Shown here: positions 8,886-18,276 of the stretch, piece after piece
How the letters are laid out: the number at the start of each line of letters is the position of its first letter
How positions within the stretch are numbered: position 1 is the stretch's first letter
Assembly (NCBI RefSeq): GCF_004803755.1
Contig: NZ_CP032311.1
Location: 3,674,501-3,738,500 of the forward strand
Direction of reading: 5' to 3'
Length of the DNA stretch: 64,000 bases
Source of the DNA: Pseudomonas sp. DG56-2
Lineage (GTDB): Bacteria > Pseudomonadota > Gammaproteobacteria > Pseudomonadales > Pseudomonadaceae
Translations under genes and position numbers: made by a program
The notes under the pieces: generated by a model
The model's database searches: none
The model's input: only the letters and a program-made list of their open reading frames with translations
Told to the model about the DNA's origin: nothing

Positions 8886-9698
8886 TCAATCTGTTGCAAC
8901 TGCCATTGCAGGCTTACCCTTGATCGCCTGGACAAACAGCGCCAACAACTCGGACTGACTGCCGATTCGCAACTTCTCATACAGGTTCTTTCGATGAACC
9001 TTGACCGTCGCCGGGCTGATCCGCAGCTTTTGCGCGATGGACTGGCTGGAGTGCCCCTGCAACAGCAACCTGACCACTTCGCACTCGCGCTCGGTGAGCA
9101 AGCCACGGCCAAAGTTGGCAAAGGCTTCCTGGACCAGGTGATCGTGATCATCCAAGGGCCGGACTGCAACTTGCCTGCTTGCCTCCCATGCGGCCCGCAC
9201 CGCGGCACTGACAACCGGAACGGCACTCTCCAGTTGGCGGATCTCATCATCATAGAACCGGGTGCGCCCGCGCCGGCGCATCAACGACAGGACAGCATGG
9301 GTGTCGGGGCCAAGGTTGATGAAAAAGCCGACTTCTTCACATAAACCAAGATGGTGGTAGTAGGTACGAAAGTATTCACTGTTGTAGAACTGATCCGGCG
9401 CCAGCTGACGCATGCTGTACACGCCTTCAGGCTGGGACGGTTGCGAGGCCAGGTAGAAAGGATCCAGTAGGTAGGGTCCCGTCTGGTACTCATCAATGAA
9501 GATGCACCGCTGCTCGTCGGTGAACGTGTCGAACAACGACAGCGGCCGATAACTTCCCTCATAGATGAACAGCACGAAATGATCCGCAATGCTCAAACGC
9601 CTCAACCAGGCGGCAAGGGCCTGTAACTGCCGACCACCGGCAGGTTGGCTCATTACCTCGACGACACTGCGCGTCCAATCAGTCAGGTGCATTTGCAT
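8886..9698 (-). CDS. LuxR-family transcriptional regulator
   Basis: The 270-aa protein has a GerE/LuxR winged HTH at about residues 196-260 (LTERECEVVRLLLQGHSSQSIAQKL, then a KVHRKNLYEKL recognition helix). The N-terminal sensor domain lacks a phospho-acceptor pattern, and the expected autoinducer-pocket residues were not confirmed. It is the last gene of a minus-strand run with an aldehyde dehydrogenase, an alcohol dehydrogenase and an APC permease, so it probably controls that catabolic cluster in response to a pathway compound. Confidence 0.85.
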   Translation of the reverse strand: MQMHLTDWTRSVVEVMSQPAGGRQLQALAAWLRRLSIADHFVLFIYEGSYRPLSLFDTFTDEQRCIFIDEYQTGPYLLDPFYLASQPSQPEGVYSMRQLAPDQFYNSEYFRTYYHHLGLCEEVGFFINLGPDTHAVLSLMRRRGRTRFYDDEIRQLESAVPVVSAAVRAAWEASRQVAVRPLDDHDHLVQEAFANFGRGLLTERECEVVRLLLQGHSSQSIAQKLRISPATVKVHRKNLYEKLRIGSQSELLALFVQAIKGKPAMAVATD

Positions 9699-9791
9699 GG
9701 TGTGATGCCTCTATGAGGTTCGGCCAACGAGACAGCAGGTGGCGCCCTGATGTTATCTTCAAAAGCGCCACCGGTGCAGCGGGCATGCGCC

Positions 9792-11273
9792 CTATTTGAG
9801 GTACCAGCCCCACTTCTGTTCACTGTCGTAGCGAGTGATCTGTTTAACTTCCAGGTAGTTGTTCAAGCCCCATTCCCCCAGCTCGCGGCCGATACCACTC
9901 TGTTTGTAGCCACCCCACGGCGCTTCGGTGAAAGTTGGCTGTGAGCAGTTGATCCAGACAATACCGGCACGCAGCTTGCGGGCCACGCGCTCGGCACGTT
10001 CAAGGTCTGCAGACATCACCGCGGCAGCCAGACCAAAGCGCGAATTGTTGGCACACCGCAGCGCTTCGTTTTCATCATCGAATGCACGGATACACACCAC
10101 CGGACCGAAGATCTCTTCCTGCCAGATCCAACTGTCTTGCGCGACATCGGCAAAGATAGTCGGCTGCAAGTAGAACCCCTTGTCGAATCCGGCCGGTCGC
10201 GCGCCCCCGTACACCCGTCGAGCGCCCTCCTCCTGACCCCGAGCGATCGCCGCCAGCACTTTGTCGTACTGACCTTTGCTCACCAGCGGCCCGAGCAGTA
10301 CACCCTCCTCCAGGCCATTGCCGATGCTGACTTTCTCCGCTTCCTGCTTTAGCCGCTCAAGCAATGGCGCATACAGATTGCGCTGGACAAGCACGCGAGA
10401 CGTCGCGGAGCAGACCTGGCCCTGGTTCCAGAAAATACCGAACATGATCCATTCGACCGCGGCCTCCAGATCACTGTCATCGAAGATGATGAAGGGCGAC
10501 TTTCCGCCCAACTCCAAGCTGATGTTTTTGATGTCGTGCGCGGCCGCCTGCATGATCCGGCTGCCCGTGGGCACGCTGCCGGTGAAAGCCAGTTTGTCGA
10601 TCCCAGGGTGCTGCGCCAGCGCGGCGCCGGCATCCTGGCCCAGGCCTGGAAGCACGTTCAACACCCCTGCAGGTAGCCCTGCGTCGTGGGCAATACGTGC
10701 CAACTCCAGCGCGGTGAGAGGCGTCAGTTCGGACGGTTTGAGGACCATGCAGCACCCCGCAGCCAGGGCCGGAGCGACTTTCCAGGCGGCCATGAGCATG
10801 GGGAAGTTCCACGGGATAATCGCCCCCGCGACGCCGACCGGTTCTTTACGCGCCAGCGAACTGAAGCGCTCGTCGGCCAGGGCGACCGCCTGTTCACGTT
10901 CGCTGTCCAGACCTTCGGCAAGGTCAGCGTAATAATCGAAACAGCCTGCGGTATCACCTATGTCCCACAGCGCCTCGGGCAGCGGCTTGCCGTTATCGCG
11001 CACTTCCAGTACCGCCAGTTCCTGCTGTCGATCACGGATGCCCTGGGCGATGCGTCGCAGCACTTCGGCCCGCGCCGCGCCGCTCATCTGCGGCCACGGC
11101 CCCTCGTCGAAGGCGTGACGGGCAGCCCGCACCGCCAGATCAACGTCCGCGGCGGTGGCCGCAGCAACGCTGGCAATCAGCGTCTCACTACTGGGGTCGA
11201 TGGTATCGAACGCCCCGCCCTCGACCGGGCCCACCCATTGGCCATTGATATACAGCTGAGTATCGGCATTCAT
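9792..11273 (-). CDS. NAD(P)-dependent aldehyde dehydrogenase
   Basis: The 493-aa protein is a complete ALDH-superfamily enzyme: IPWNFP near the start of the cofactor domain, the general-base motif LELGGKSP, the catalytic cysteine in GQVCSA, and EEIFGPVV toward the C-terminus. It resembles betaine- and gamma-aminobutyraldehyde-type dehydrogenases. It would oxidise the aldehyde made by the alcohol dehydrogenase encoded just upstream. The ATG at 11273 is preferred over one 21 bases earlier because GAG lies upstream of it. The substrate cannot be read from sequence. Confidence 0.92.
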   Translation of the reverse strand: MNADTQLYINGQWVGPVEGGAFDTIDPSSETLIASVAAATAADVDLAVRAARHAFDEGPWPQMSGAARAEVLRRIAQGIRDRQQELAVLEVRDNGKPLPEALWDIGDTAGCFDYYADLAEGLDSEREQAVALADERFSSLARKEPVGVAGAIIPWNFPMLMAAWKVAPALAAGCCMVLKPSELTPLTALELARIAHDAGLPAGVLNVLPGLGQDAGAALAQHPGIDKLAFTGSVPTGSRIMQAAAHDIKNISLELGGKSPFIIFDDSDLEAAVEWIMFGIFWNQGQVCSATSRVLVQRNLYAPLLERLKQEAEKVSIGNGLEEGVLLGPLVSKGQYDKVLAAIARGQEEGARRVYGGARPAGFDKGFYLQPTIFADVAQDSWIWQEEIFGPVVCIRAFDDENEALRCANNSRFGLAAAVMSADLERAERVARKLRAGIVWINCSQPTFTEAPWGGYKQSGIGRELGEWGLNNYLEVKQITRYDSEQKWGWYLK

Positions 11274-11328
11274 GTTTGCACTCCAAGCGAGCAATACGGT
11301 TGACGCTTGCGCGCCAACCGCCTCGGGA

Positions 11329-12372
11329 TCAAGAAATCTTCAGCACCTTGCGACCCACTACCGTGCCTTTACGAATCTGGTCGAAAATCTCGTTGATCTC
11401 ATCCAGGGTGGTCAGGCTGGCCTGGACTGCAACCAGGCCATTGGCAGCAAACTCCACGGCCTCGTGCAGGTCTTGCCGGGTACCGACGTTGGAGCCACGA
11501 ATGGACAGTTCCCAGTTGACGATACGGTCGATGGAGCTGCGCACCTCGTCGGCGGCGCCACCCGGCTGACCGATATAGATTGCCGTGCCACCAGGACGCA
11601 ACAGTTTCACTGCAAGTTCGAATGCCTTGTTGGAGGTCGCCGTCACCAGCACACCGTGCACCCCACCCAGCTCTGCGTGAATGGCACTTTCCGGGTCATT
11701 CATCACGTTGTAAACCCGCTCGGCACCCAAGCGATGGGCCAGCTCCAGCTTTTCATCACTGACGTCGACCGCAACCACCCTCAGGCCCATGGCCTTGGCA
11801 TATTGCACCGCCACATGACCCAACCCACCAATGCCGATGACCGCCATCCATTGCCCCGGCCGTGCCCCCGATCGTTTCAGGCCGCGGTAGGTGGTAACCC
11901 CTGCGCAGAGAATTGGCGCCAAGCCATATAGATCAGCGCCGGCCGGTACTTTTGCGACAAATGCAGCCGGTGCGATCATGTACTCGGCGTAGCCGCCGGG
12001 CTTGCTGTAACCGGTGGCCTCGCCTTGCTTGCAGATGGTCTCCATGCCGGCGCGGCAGTACTCGCAGGCGCCACAGGCGCTGTACATCCAAGGCACACCA
12101 ACGGTGTCGCCTAGCGCATAGCCGGTCACGCCTTCCCCCAGTTCGGCAATATGCCCGGTGACTTCGTGACCGGGAATCAGTGGCAGATTCGGCGGGCTCG
12201 GCCAGTCGCCGTCGCAGGCATGCACGTCACTGTGGCAGACACCGCAGGCAACTACCTTGATGAGAATTTCCCCTATGCCCGGTTTTGGGATCGGCACCTG
12301 TTCAAGTTTCAGTGGCCCGCCAAGTTCGCGGAGAATGGCGGCGGTCATGGTTTTATTGTTCGAGTCCAACAT
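11329..12372 (-). CDS. Zinc-dependent alcohol dehydrogenase (MDR family)
   Basis: The 347-aa protein has the full medium-chain zinc ADH pattern: catalytic Cys46 in GVCHSD and His69 in GHE, the four-cysteine structural zinc site in CGACEYCRAGMETIC, and the NAD motif GIGGLGH. It resembles bacterial AdhP/ethanol-preferring enzymes. It sits 55 bp before the aldehyde dehydrogenase, which implies sequential oxidation of an alcohol to an acid. The ATG at 12372 (MLDSNN) is chosen over one 48 bases upstream. Confidence 0.92.
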   Translation of the reverse strand: MLDSNNKTMTAAILRELGGPLKLEQVPIPKPGIGEILIKVVACGVCHSDVHACDGDWPSPPNLPLIPGHEVTGHIAELGEGVTGYALGDTVGVPWMYSACGACEYCRAGMETICKQGEATGYSKPGGYAEYMIAPAAFVAKVPAGADLYGLAPILCAGVTTYRGLKRSGARPGQWMAVIGIGGLGHVAVQYAKAMGLRVVAVDVSDEKLELAHRLGAERVYNVMNDPESAIHAELGGVHGVLVTATSNKAFELAVKLLRPGGTAIYIGQPGGAADEVRSSIDRIVNWELSIRGSNVGTRQDLHEAVEFAANGLVAVQASLTTLDEINEIFDQIRKGTVVGRKVLKIS

Positions 12373-12465
12373 GGCTACATCCTCATGAAACAACGGTTTT
12401 TGCCTAGCTCTGAGCAACACGCCCAGGTTGTTATCCAGGCGTGAGTCAGTGATCCGTTTCGACCA

Positions 12466-13059
12466 TCAGCTGGCGAGTGCTACAGGACGATTGGCTTGAA
12501 GAATCAATGAGATTTGCTGAATGAGCAGCACCGTGCTGTCCACTTCCGCAGCGGTGGGTTGGCGTGCGTACTTCACCGGTGGAATAAGCATCCAGACGAA
12601 GTCTCCATAGTTGGGTGTCAGCACCACTTCACAGGCCTTGTCCGCTGGGTGGTAATGAATACTCAAGCCGCCCAGCTCCATCGCAGTACACAGGGGAAGT
12701 ACTACGTCACTGGCGTTGAGCGGGTCTCGCAAGGCAGCGCTGATGGCGGGCCCGACAAACTTCGCGGTTCGGCTTGAAGGCTTCCAGCCTCGATAATTCA
12801 GACGGATAGTCATTGCCGTGGCCCCGAGGTCCGCGGCGACTTTCCAGCGCCAGCGGCAGGTGTAGATTCTGCCAATCACCTTGCTCGACAAGCGATGCTC
12901 CAGCACCAGCTCGTCCGCTGCCAGGCGATGATCGACTCCCGACACTGTGCGCGCATCGGTGACGACGTCGTGCCCCATGTATTGGTCAAAACGTGAAACC
13001 GTATCGCGCAGCGTTTGCTCGGCGCGCCGGTCGATGACTGAATAAAGATCCATGCTCAC
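12466..13059 (-). CDS. Hypothetical protein, possibly DUF3156-like
   Basis: The 197-aa soluble protein has no signal peptide and no motif I can assign with certainty. Recognisable stretches are IYTCRWRWKVAADLGATAMTIRLNYRGWK and a C-terminal HYHPADKACEVVLTP region. Its place 12 bp after an APC permease and upstream of the dehydrogenases suggests an accessory role in uptake or catabolism. The DUF3156 label is recalled from similar gene neighbourhoods and is uncertain. Confidence 0.7.
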   Translation of the reverse strand: MSMDLYSVIDRRAEQTLRDTVSRFDQYMGHDVVTDARTVSGVDHRLAADELVLEHRLSSKVIGRIYTCRWRWKVAADLGATAMTIRLNYRGWKPSSRTAKFVGPAISAALRDPLNASDVVLPLCTAMELGGLSIHYHPADKACEVVLTPNYGDFVWMLIPPVKYARQPTAAEVDSTVLLIQQISLILQANRPVALAS

Positions 13060-13071
13060 TCCGACCTACGG

Positions 13072-14508
13072 TTATTGGCGTTTCAACTGGGCAAGCAATA
13101 CCGCTTCGCTGCCATTGTTGGACTCATCGATAGATTCGGAACGATGGACAATGCGTCGCAACACGTCATCCAGTGGCACGGGTTGGAACAGGTCCTGACC
13201 GGTCTTCTTCAGGTAGATAACGCCAAACGCCAGGATCAACGCCGAGCACACCACCGCGATACCCAGTACTTGGGCGTCTGCGACCAATGTCCCGATCATG
13301 TACAAGCACGCAGCGATACCAATCAATTGCGGCAACGGATAAAGCGGCGTCCGGAACGGACGGTTGGCGTTGGGATACTTGAAACGCAGAATCACTACGT
13401 TCACCTGGGCAATCAGGTACGACATCAACCAGGTGGTGCAGGCCACGCTGATCATCATGGTGATCAAGGCAATATCGGCATGATTGGCCATGGCGTAGAC
13501 CAGCACGATAAGGATCAACGCCACCACGAAGAAGATACTGAACCATGGTGTTCTGGCGGTGGGGTGCAGCCAGGAGAAAATCTTCGGCAGCATGCCTTCA
13601 CGCGACAAGCCATAGAGCATGCGCGGCACCGCGATCAGATAAGTGTCACAGGTGGTAACCGCAGCCAGAATCGAGATGCTGCCCATCAGAATCAGACCCG
13701 GTTGCCCGAGCATCGCCGCGGCGCCATCGACATGTGGAATGGTCGACGCGGCCAGCTCTTCCAGGGACAAGTAGCGCGTGATGCTCAAGCCGAAAAGCAG
13801 ATCAACAAGCCAGATACTGGCGCAGCCAAAAATCATTGCCAGCGGAATGGTTTTACCCGGATTCTTGACCTCCTCGGCCAGGGGCGCAACGAACTCCATG
13901 CCGATGAACAGCCAGATCGCCAAACTCAAATGGCTGAATTGATCCTGCCAGGAAATCACCGAAAACGGCGGCTGCTCAGCCAATTGCGGCGCGGTTTCGA
14001 AACCGGACAAGCCCCAGACACCCACCAACCCAAGCATCAGCATCATGGCAATCGCCAGGGTGGTTTGCACCCGCCCGAACAGATCGACGCCTTTAAGGTT
14101 GATACCCACCAGCACAGCCAGGATCCCGAGGGAAAACAGATACCAGGGGAAACCGGTCAAGCGCTCAAGCGACTGGCCGCCGATGATCATGTTGGTACCA
14201 CCATCGGTGCCCACCAGCACGATGTAGCCTGCCAGTACGGCGAACAGCGCAGGGAGTTTTCCCAGGGCGGGCAGCGTGTACTCCCCCACCATCCCCGCCC
14301 CCGGCAGCATTGCCGCCAGCTCGGAATAGGACATCGCGATACACAGAATCACCAGCAGCGCCAACAGCGCAACGACGCTGAAGGCCGGCCCGGAAACGCC
14401 GTAACCATTACCCAGCGCCACCATCGCGGTACCCGAAACCACCAACCCCACCGATGTGGAGTAGGCCGCCCAGAACCCCAGGCTTCGGCTCAACTTCAAA
14501 CTACTCAT
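13072..14508 (-). CDS. APC-family amino acid/amine permease
   Basis: The 478-aa protein has 12 hydrophobic segments and the APC-superfamily layout: TM1 around LGFWAAYSTSVGLVVSGTA, a conserved EVKNPGKTIPLAM loop after TM6, and RMLYGLSREGMLPKIF before TM9. It imports an amino acid or amine. The ATG at 14508 has GGAGAGG upstream. A much longer in-frame extension is rejected. It lies between a TetR regulator and two dehydrogenases, so the transported compound is probably broken down through an alcohol or aldehyde. Confidence 0.9.
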   Translation of the reverse strand: MSSLKLSRSLGFWAAYSTSVGLVVSGTAMVALGNGYGVSGPAFSVVALLALLVILCIAMSYSELAAMLPGAGMVGEYTLPALGKLPALFAVLAGYIVLVGTDGGTNMIIGGQSLERLTGFPWYLFSLGILAVLVGINLKGVDLFGRVQTTLAIAMMLMLGLVGVWGLSGFETAPQLAEQPPFSVISWQDQFSHLSLAIWLFIGMEFVAPLAEEVKNPGKTIPLAMIFGCASIWLVDLLFGLSITRYLSLEELAASTIPHVDGAAAMLGQPGLILMGSISILAAVTTCDTYLIAVPRMLYGLSREGMLPKIFSWLHPTARTPWFSIFFVVALILIVLVYAMANHADIALITMMISVACTTWLMSYLIAQVNVVILRFKYPNANRPFRTPLYPLPQLIGIAACLYMIGTLVADAQVLGIAVVCSALILAFGVIYLKKTGQDLFQPVPLDDVLRRIVHRSESIDESNNGSEAVLLAQLKRQ

Positions 14509-14723
14509 AACGCACCTCTCCACTATTGTTGTTTTAATGAAAAGCGGTGTGACGTAAACAGGAAGTGGGAGCAACGCTATCAATGCGGTCAACGGGGTGT
14601 ACATACACCGCGGGGGGTAGATGGATGGGGGGGATAGTCGGGGGCGCGACATTGCGTCGCTCGGCAGGTCCTGCGATAGCGTCTAGATGCTGATATCGGC
14701 GCCCTTGAGACTTCCGGGAACAA

Positions 14724-15386
14724 TCAGTGGCCAGGACCAAGTCCACAACGCAATAACCGCGCGGCATTGCTGGCAGCCGCGTCGTAGTCCATCGCGTCGT
14801 GTTGCCAACCCGGGTTTTGCCAGCCTCGGCTGAGGCAGGACTGCGCCAAGGCCCAAATGGTAAGCAACACATGTTCCGGATCAACAGGCGCCAGCAAACC
14901 ACGATCGATCCACTCGCGAATGCTTGCCACACTCCTTTGGGCCTGAACAGTCCAGGAGACGAAGAATTCACCGGGCAGGTTTCTGGCGCCATCGCGAAGT
15001 TCGGCAATGAATACTTTCGAGGCACCGGGTCGGTGTTCAAACAGGCGGACCATACGCACCAACGTTTGCGTAAGCGCGTCGAGCGGCGCCTGTGATTCAT
15101 CCAGCACCGGCATGCACGCAGCCAGATAGGAAGGTGCGATGTCCTCGAGTAGCTTGGCGTAAATGTTTTCCTTGGACTTGAAGTAGTAATGCACATTGGA
15201 TTTGGGCAGACCGGCCGCCTTGGCAATGGTCGATACTTTGGTAGCTGCGTAGCCCTTGTCAGCGAACGCTTCGCTCGCCGCGTCGAGGATAGTGCGGCGG
15301 ACTTCCTCCGAGACATCAGCGCTGCCCCTGCTTCTCCTGGCAGTCAAAGGGGCATCGAGACGGTTGTCGAACGGCATGATGTACAT
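14724..15386 (-). CDS. TetR-family transcriptional regulator
   Basis: The 220-aa protein has a TetR HTH at about residues 27-72 (ILDAASEAFADKGYAATKVSTIA, then PKSNVHYYFKSKENIY). The C-terminal ligand domain resembles the RutR/YcdC type, with LLTIWALAQSC. The ATG at 15386 is preceded by AGGAAAT. It is encoded directly upstream of the permease on the same strand and probably represses the permease-dehydrogenase run. The 215 bp between them would hold the operator, but no clear palindrome was seen. Confidence 0.88.
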   Translation of the reverse strand: MYIMPFDNRLDAPLTARRSRGSADVSEEVRRTILDAASEAFADKGYAATKVSTIAKAAGLPKSNVHYYFKSKENIYAKLLEDIAPSYLAACMPVLDESQAPLDALTQTLVRMVRLFEHRPGASKVFIAELRDGARNLPGEFFVSWTVQAQRSVASIREWIDRGLLAPVDPEHVLLTIWALAQSCLSRGWQNPGWQHDAMDYDAAASNAARLLRCGLGPGH

Positions 15387-15539
15387 CGGATATTTCCTGA
15401 ATTGCCGGGCTAACGCCCGATGTTGAGGCGGCCTGAAACACGCAATATACAAAACTATACAGCGGTAGCGTAAGTACGTAGGCCGGCGTATTGTTCCGTT
15501 CGAGGTGAATTACCCCAATTCAACGTAAGGAGAGCAGCG

Positions 15540-15968
15540 ATGAAGGTCAGTGCACGCAACGTGTTCAAAGGCAAAGTTACGAAACTGAACCCGGGCGCGG
15601 TGAACGCGGAAGTCGTCCTTGAATTGGCCGGCGGGGAGTCCCTGGTAGCGGTGGTTACAATGGAAAGCGCAAAAAGCCTGAACCTGGCACCGGGCAGCGA
15701 TGCATTTGCCCTGGTCAAAGCGCCCTGGGTCATGTTGATGACGCAAAGCAGCGACATCCGCTTGTCTGCACGTAACTGCCTGGCGGGAAAAGTGGTGAGC
15801 GTGGCCGATGGCGCGGTCAACGCCGAGGTCGTGCTGGAGCTGCCGGGTGGCACCAAGGTCTACTCTATCGTCACCCGCGAAGCAGTGAATGAACTGGGGC
15901 TGGCTCCTGGGGTGAGCGCAACGGCGATCATCAAGGCGTCCCATATCATTCTAGGCGCCCCGGTCTGA
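15540..15968 (+). CDS. Double-Mop molybdate/tungstate-binding protein
   Basis: The 142-aa cytosolic protein is two tandem Mop (TOBE-like) domains: residues about 2-68 and 74-140 repeat the pattern SARNxxxGKVxxxxxGAVNAEVVLEL. Such molbindins store or buffer molybdate. AAGGAG precedes the start. It is monocistronic and followed by a hairpin. Confidence 0.9.
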   Translation: MKVSARNVFKGKVTKLNPGAVNAEVVLELAGGESLVAVVTMESAKSLNLAPGSDAFALVKAPWVMLMTQSSDIRLSARNCLAGKVVSVADGAVNAEVVLELPGGTKVYSIVTREAVNELGLAPGVSATAIIKASHIILGAPV

Positions 15969-16001
15969 CCTCACCTTGCCCGCACTACAATGTCGTTGTT
16001 T

Positions 16002-16030
16002 CGTCCTGATAGCTGCGGCCAGTCAGGACG
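16002..16030. terminator. Hairpin between convergent genes
   Basis: CGTCCTGA and TCAGGACG form an 8-bp perfect stem with a 13-nt loop, 34 bp after the molbindin stop and 16 bp before the end of the convergent minus-strand gene. There is no long T-run, so it may be a weak bidirectional terminator. Confidence 0.5.
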
Positions 16031-16045
16031 AATTCGGGGGTTGAT

Positions 16046-16693
16046 CTATTTGTATCGAAGATAAAACCCGGATGCCGTTAGCACCACCGAGAACTCGTAG
16101 GTGATACCAGCGCTTCTCGTTGTTGACCTATAGACATTACACAGCAGCCTGCGATCACCCTCCGGTGGAATCAACGAAATCGGCCGTGTTTTATAAGTAC
16201 TCAGATCGCGTGGCGCAGCCGTGAGTTCTCCCGACCTGACATCAGTAATTACAGCTACAGCGACCGTGTTAGTGTCTCTTGCCTTGATCCGAGCGCGGCG
16301 GACCTGATACTTCAAAGAATGGAGCGATTCCGAAATCAAGAGCACACACTGCTTATCGATTTCAGCGCCGAGGCTCTTTCCTGCATCCTTCTCACTCCAC
16401 AAAAAAGCCTCGTGCCGGCGAGCCGACATAGGGAGCGCTTGATGCACAGAAAAACCTGAGCCGGACACAGGGGCATCAGCGGCGTAGGCGTATCTGACGG
16501 TTTTGTGAAAAGCACCTGTAACTAGCGTTGGATAGTTTTTTACCAGATAGTCTTTCACATAAGCCTCTGTGTACCATCGATGGTCAGACAAGACTCTTTT
16601 ATCGTCTACAAAGGCAAGGGCTGGCTGCAGTGGGATCAGGGATAAGCCAACGATCGCGAGTGCTTTGAACGTCAGCAGGGCTCGTTGCAACAT
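16046..16693 (-). CDS. Secreted hypothetical protein
   Basis: The 215-aa protein has an N-terminal signal peptide (hydrophobic LTFKALAIVGLSLIPLQPALA, probable cut after ALA near residue 27). No domain is recognised. The ATG at 16693 is favoured by AGG six bases upstream; another lies two codons earlier. The mature protein contains conserved-looking KQCVLLISESLHSLKYQVRRARI. It is probably periplasmic, with unknown function. Confidence 0.65.
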   Translation of the reverse strand: MLQRALLTFKALAIVGLSLIPLQPALAFVDDKRVLSDHRWYTEAYVKDYLVKNYPTLVTGAFHKTVRYAYAADAPVSGSGFSVHQALPMSARRHEAFLWSEKDAGKSLGAEIDKQCVLLISESLHSLKYQVRRARIKARDTNTVAVAVITDVRSGELTAAPRDLSTYKTRPISLIPPEGDRRLLCNVYRSTTRSAGITYEFSVVLTASGFYLRYK

Positions 16694-16699
16694 ATACAT

Positions 16700-17079
16700 C
16701 CTTGTTCTGTGGTGCGTCAGGGGTCGCGAAGATGATTGCTATCGAACATCTCGCCTGTTTAGTGGATTTTCCGGTAGGTAGCCGTTGCTACAAACACGGT
16801 GGAAATGTCGTATACCAAATCACCTCTGGTTGTTTTATACAGGAACTGCATAGGCCGGGGATGCCTGACTTTTCGGACGCTGTCCAGTTTGACGTAAAGA
16901 GGAGCCTATAGAATCAGGGGGCGATCCAAAAACCAGCCCAAGCATGATGAATTCTTCGGTTACATCATGCACTCTGCCCATCGGCAAATCCCATTCTCAC
17001 CCCACAAAAAGTCGCATAAGTGTTTTGTGCCGCCGGCGGTGCTAGGCTCCGGTCGAATTCACCATCCAGGGAAATGGAA
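16700..17079. other. Intergenic region with an IS-end-like remnant
   Basis: No gene is supported here. At about 16850-16896 the sequence GCATAGGCCGGGGATG followed by a degenerate tract ending TGTCCAG resembles the right end of the IS3-family element at 20.7-21.9 kb. It is probably a decayed IS end marking the start of the accessory region. Confidence 0.45.
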
Positions 17080-17286
17080 ATGAGCTTTGACTGGCACGCA
17101 GGACCAATCACCCGGTCCACTCTCCTCGACAAGAACTACCGCAACACTCAGAAGGTCCGGCAGTTTCTGGTGAACGAGTGTGGCAAAGCCTTCAAGTTTG
17201 ATCGAGCCCTCATGGCGTGGATCAAAAGCGGCGCCCCGTCCAACATGGGCGACGTCGCAGACGAATGGATGCGAACGCGTCGGTGA
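17080..17286 (+). CDS. Small DUF6434-like protein
   Basis: The 68-aa protein (FDWHAGPITRSTLL, then a NTQKVRQFLVNECG helix and FKFDRALMAWIKSG) resembles DUF6434 / SAP-associated small proteins. The ATG at 17080 has AGGG eight bases upstream. Function is unknown. It sits at the left edge of the accessory region and may be chromosomal. Confidence 0.6.
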   Translation: MSFDWHAGPITRSTLLDKNYRNTQKVRQFLVNECGKAFKFDRALMAWIKSGAPSNMGDVADEWMRTRR

Positions 17287-17759
17287 TCAAGACGTTCTTC
17301 CATTCGCCCCTGCACCACCCCGCAGGTGCATAGCCATGGTTGCCACAATCTTGCAGCCAGTATCCACCGCAGTACGCGCCGGCGATAGCTGAAACAACGG
17401 ATGAGCCGTAAGGCGCGTATCAGCGCATCTCTTATAAAAAACAGAAGCGGATAAAGACTACTGCCTCCTTATATTTATCGAGAAATATAGAAAATTTCGT
17501 TCAGCGTGCCAGCCATTAAAATAAAAAGTGAAACTTTCCCACACCACCACATAAGAAATAAATTGTAACAAAGACTCCTTGAAATATTCTAAACACCAAG
17601 AAACCAATATTTACCGAGCCAAAACGAGAAATCCAACTTTTTATAGCTGGATGGAAACCCAGTTCATTAAAACCGTACCCAGTGGTAACGTATGCTTTCG
17701 CAATGCTCAGTACTAGAAAAAACATGAGCAAACTTGTTGGTTGAATAAAGGATTAACAA
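17287..17759. other. AT-rich intergenic region, no supported gene
   Basis: Composition falls sharply after about 17440. A 71-codon hydrophobic minus-strand frame (17516-17731) exists but has no convincing ribosome site and could arise from AT-rich sequence. Promoter elements for the 17760 gene probably lie in its 3' part. Confidence 0.35.
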
Positions 17760-18068
17760 ATGACTATCGAGCGAGAGATTTTCTCGGCCCTTATCGCGCA
17801 AAACGCATTTCAAGGTGAAAAACCGAGCGTGCAAAGCTACGCCCAGCTCGCCGTCGACAAGGGGTTTAGAGCGCTTTCGTCAAAGCAACAGGCAGTGGTA
17901 AGCCCGTTCCTGCAAAAAAAATGCGAGGGCGTGAAAAATCCAAATGAAAAACATAACAACTGCCAAAATACTATAGGCGGTCGTGATTTGGTTACAGCGC
18001 TTGAGAAAGCAGAAAATTATAAAGAGTGGCGCTGCGAGAGCTGCCGCAATGAAGCTGTCCAACAATAA
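17760..18068 (+). CDS. Hypothetical protein with C-terminal Cys pairs
   Basis: The 102-aa protein has AAAGGA eight bases before the ATG. Five cysteines lie in its second half (KKCEG, NNCQN, RCESCRN); the last is a CxxC pair, suggesting a small zinc site or disulphides. The N-terminal half looks helical. No family is recognised. Low GC supports transfer. Confidence 0.6.
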   Translation: MTIEREIFSALIAQNAFQGEKPSVQSYAQLAVDKGFRALSSKQQAVVSPFLQKKCEGVKNPNEKHNNCQNTIGGRDLVTALEKAENYKEWRCESCRNEAVQQ

Positions 18069-18276
18069 AACGACCTGGCTAGAGCAATAGTCTAAAACCC
18101 TATAAAAACAGCCAAAAAAACTTAGTATTGCTCTCGCCACAATCGATCGTTATTGCAGCAGGCCACCCCAGGCCTGCTCGCAGCGCTTTCTTTTCTTTAT
18201 GCCTGATCAATTTAAAACTGAAATGCCGAAAGATTGGCCGGGTTGATTGCCAGCACCACACGACCCTGCAGGCGGC

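Noticed and set aside
13075..14637. Long plus-strand frame of 520 codons opposite the APC permease
   Set aside because: It is the antisense shadow of a GC-rich gene: Gln/His/Arg-rich, no domain and no ribosome site.
17516..17731. 71-aa hydrophobic minus-strand protein
   Set aside because: It lies in AT-rich intergenic DNA without a ribosome site; such sequence gives Phe/Leu/Ile-rich frames by chance.
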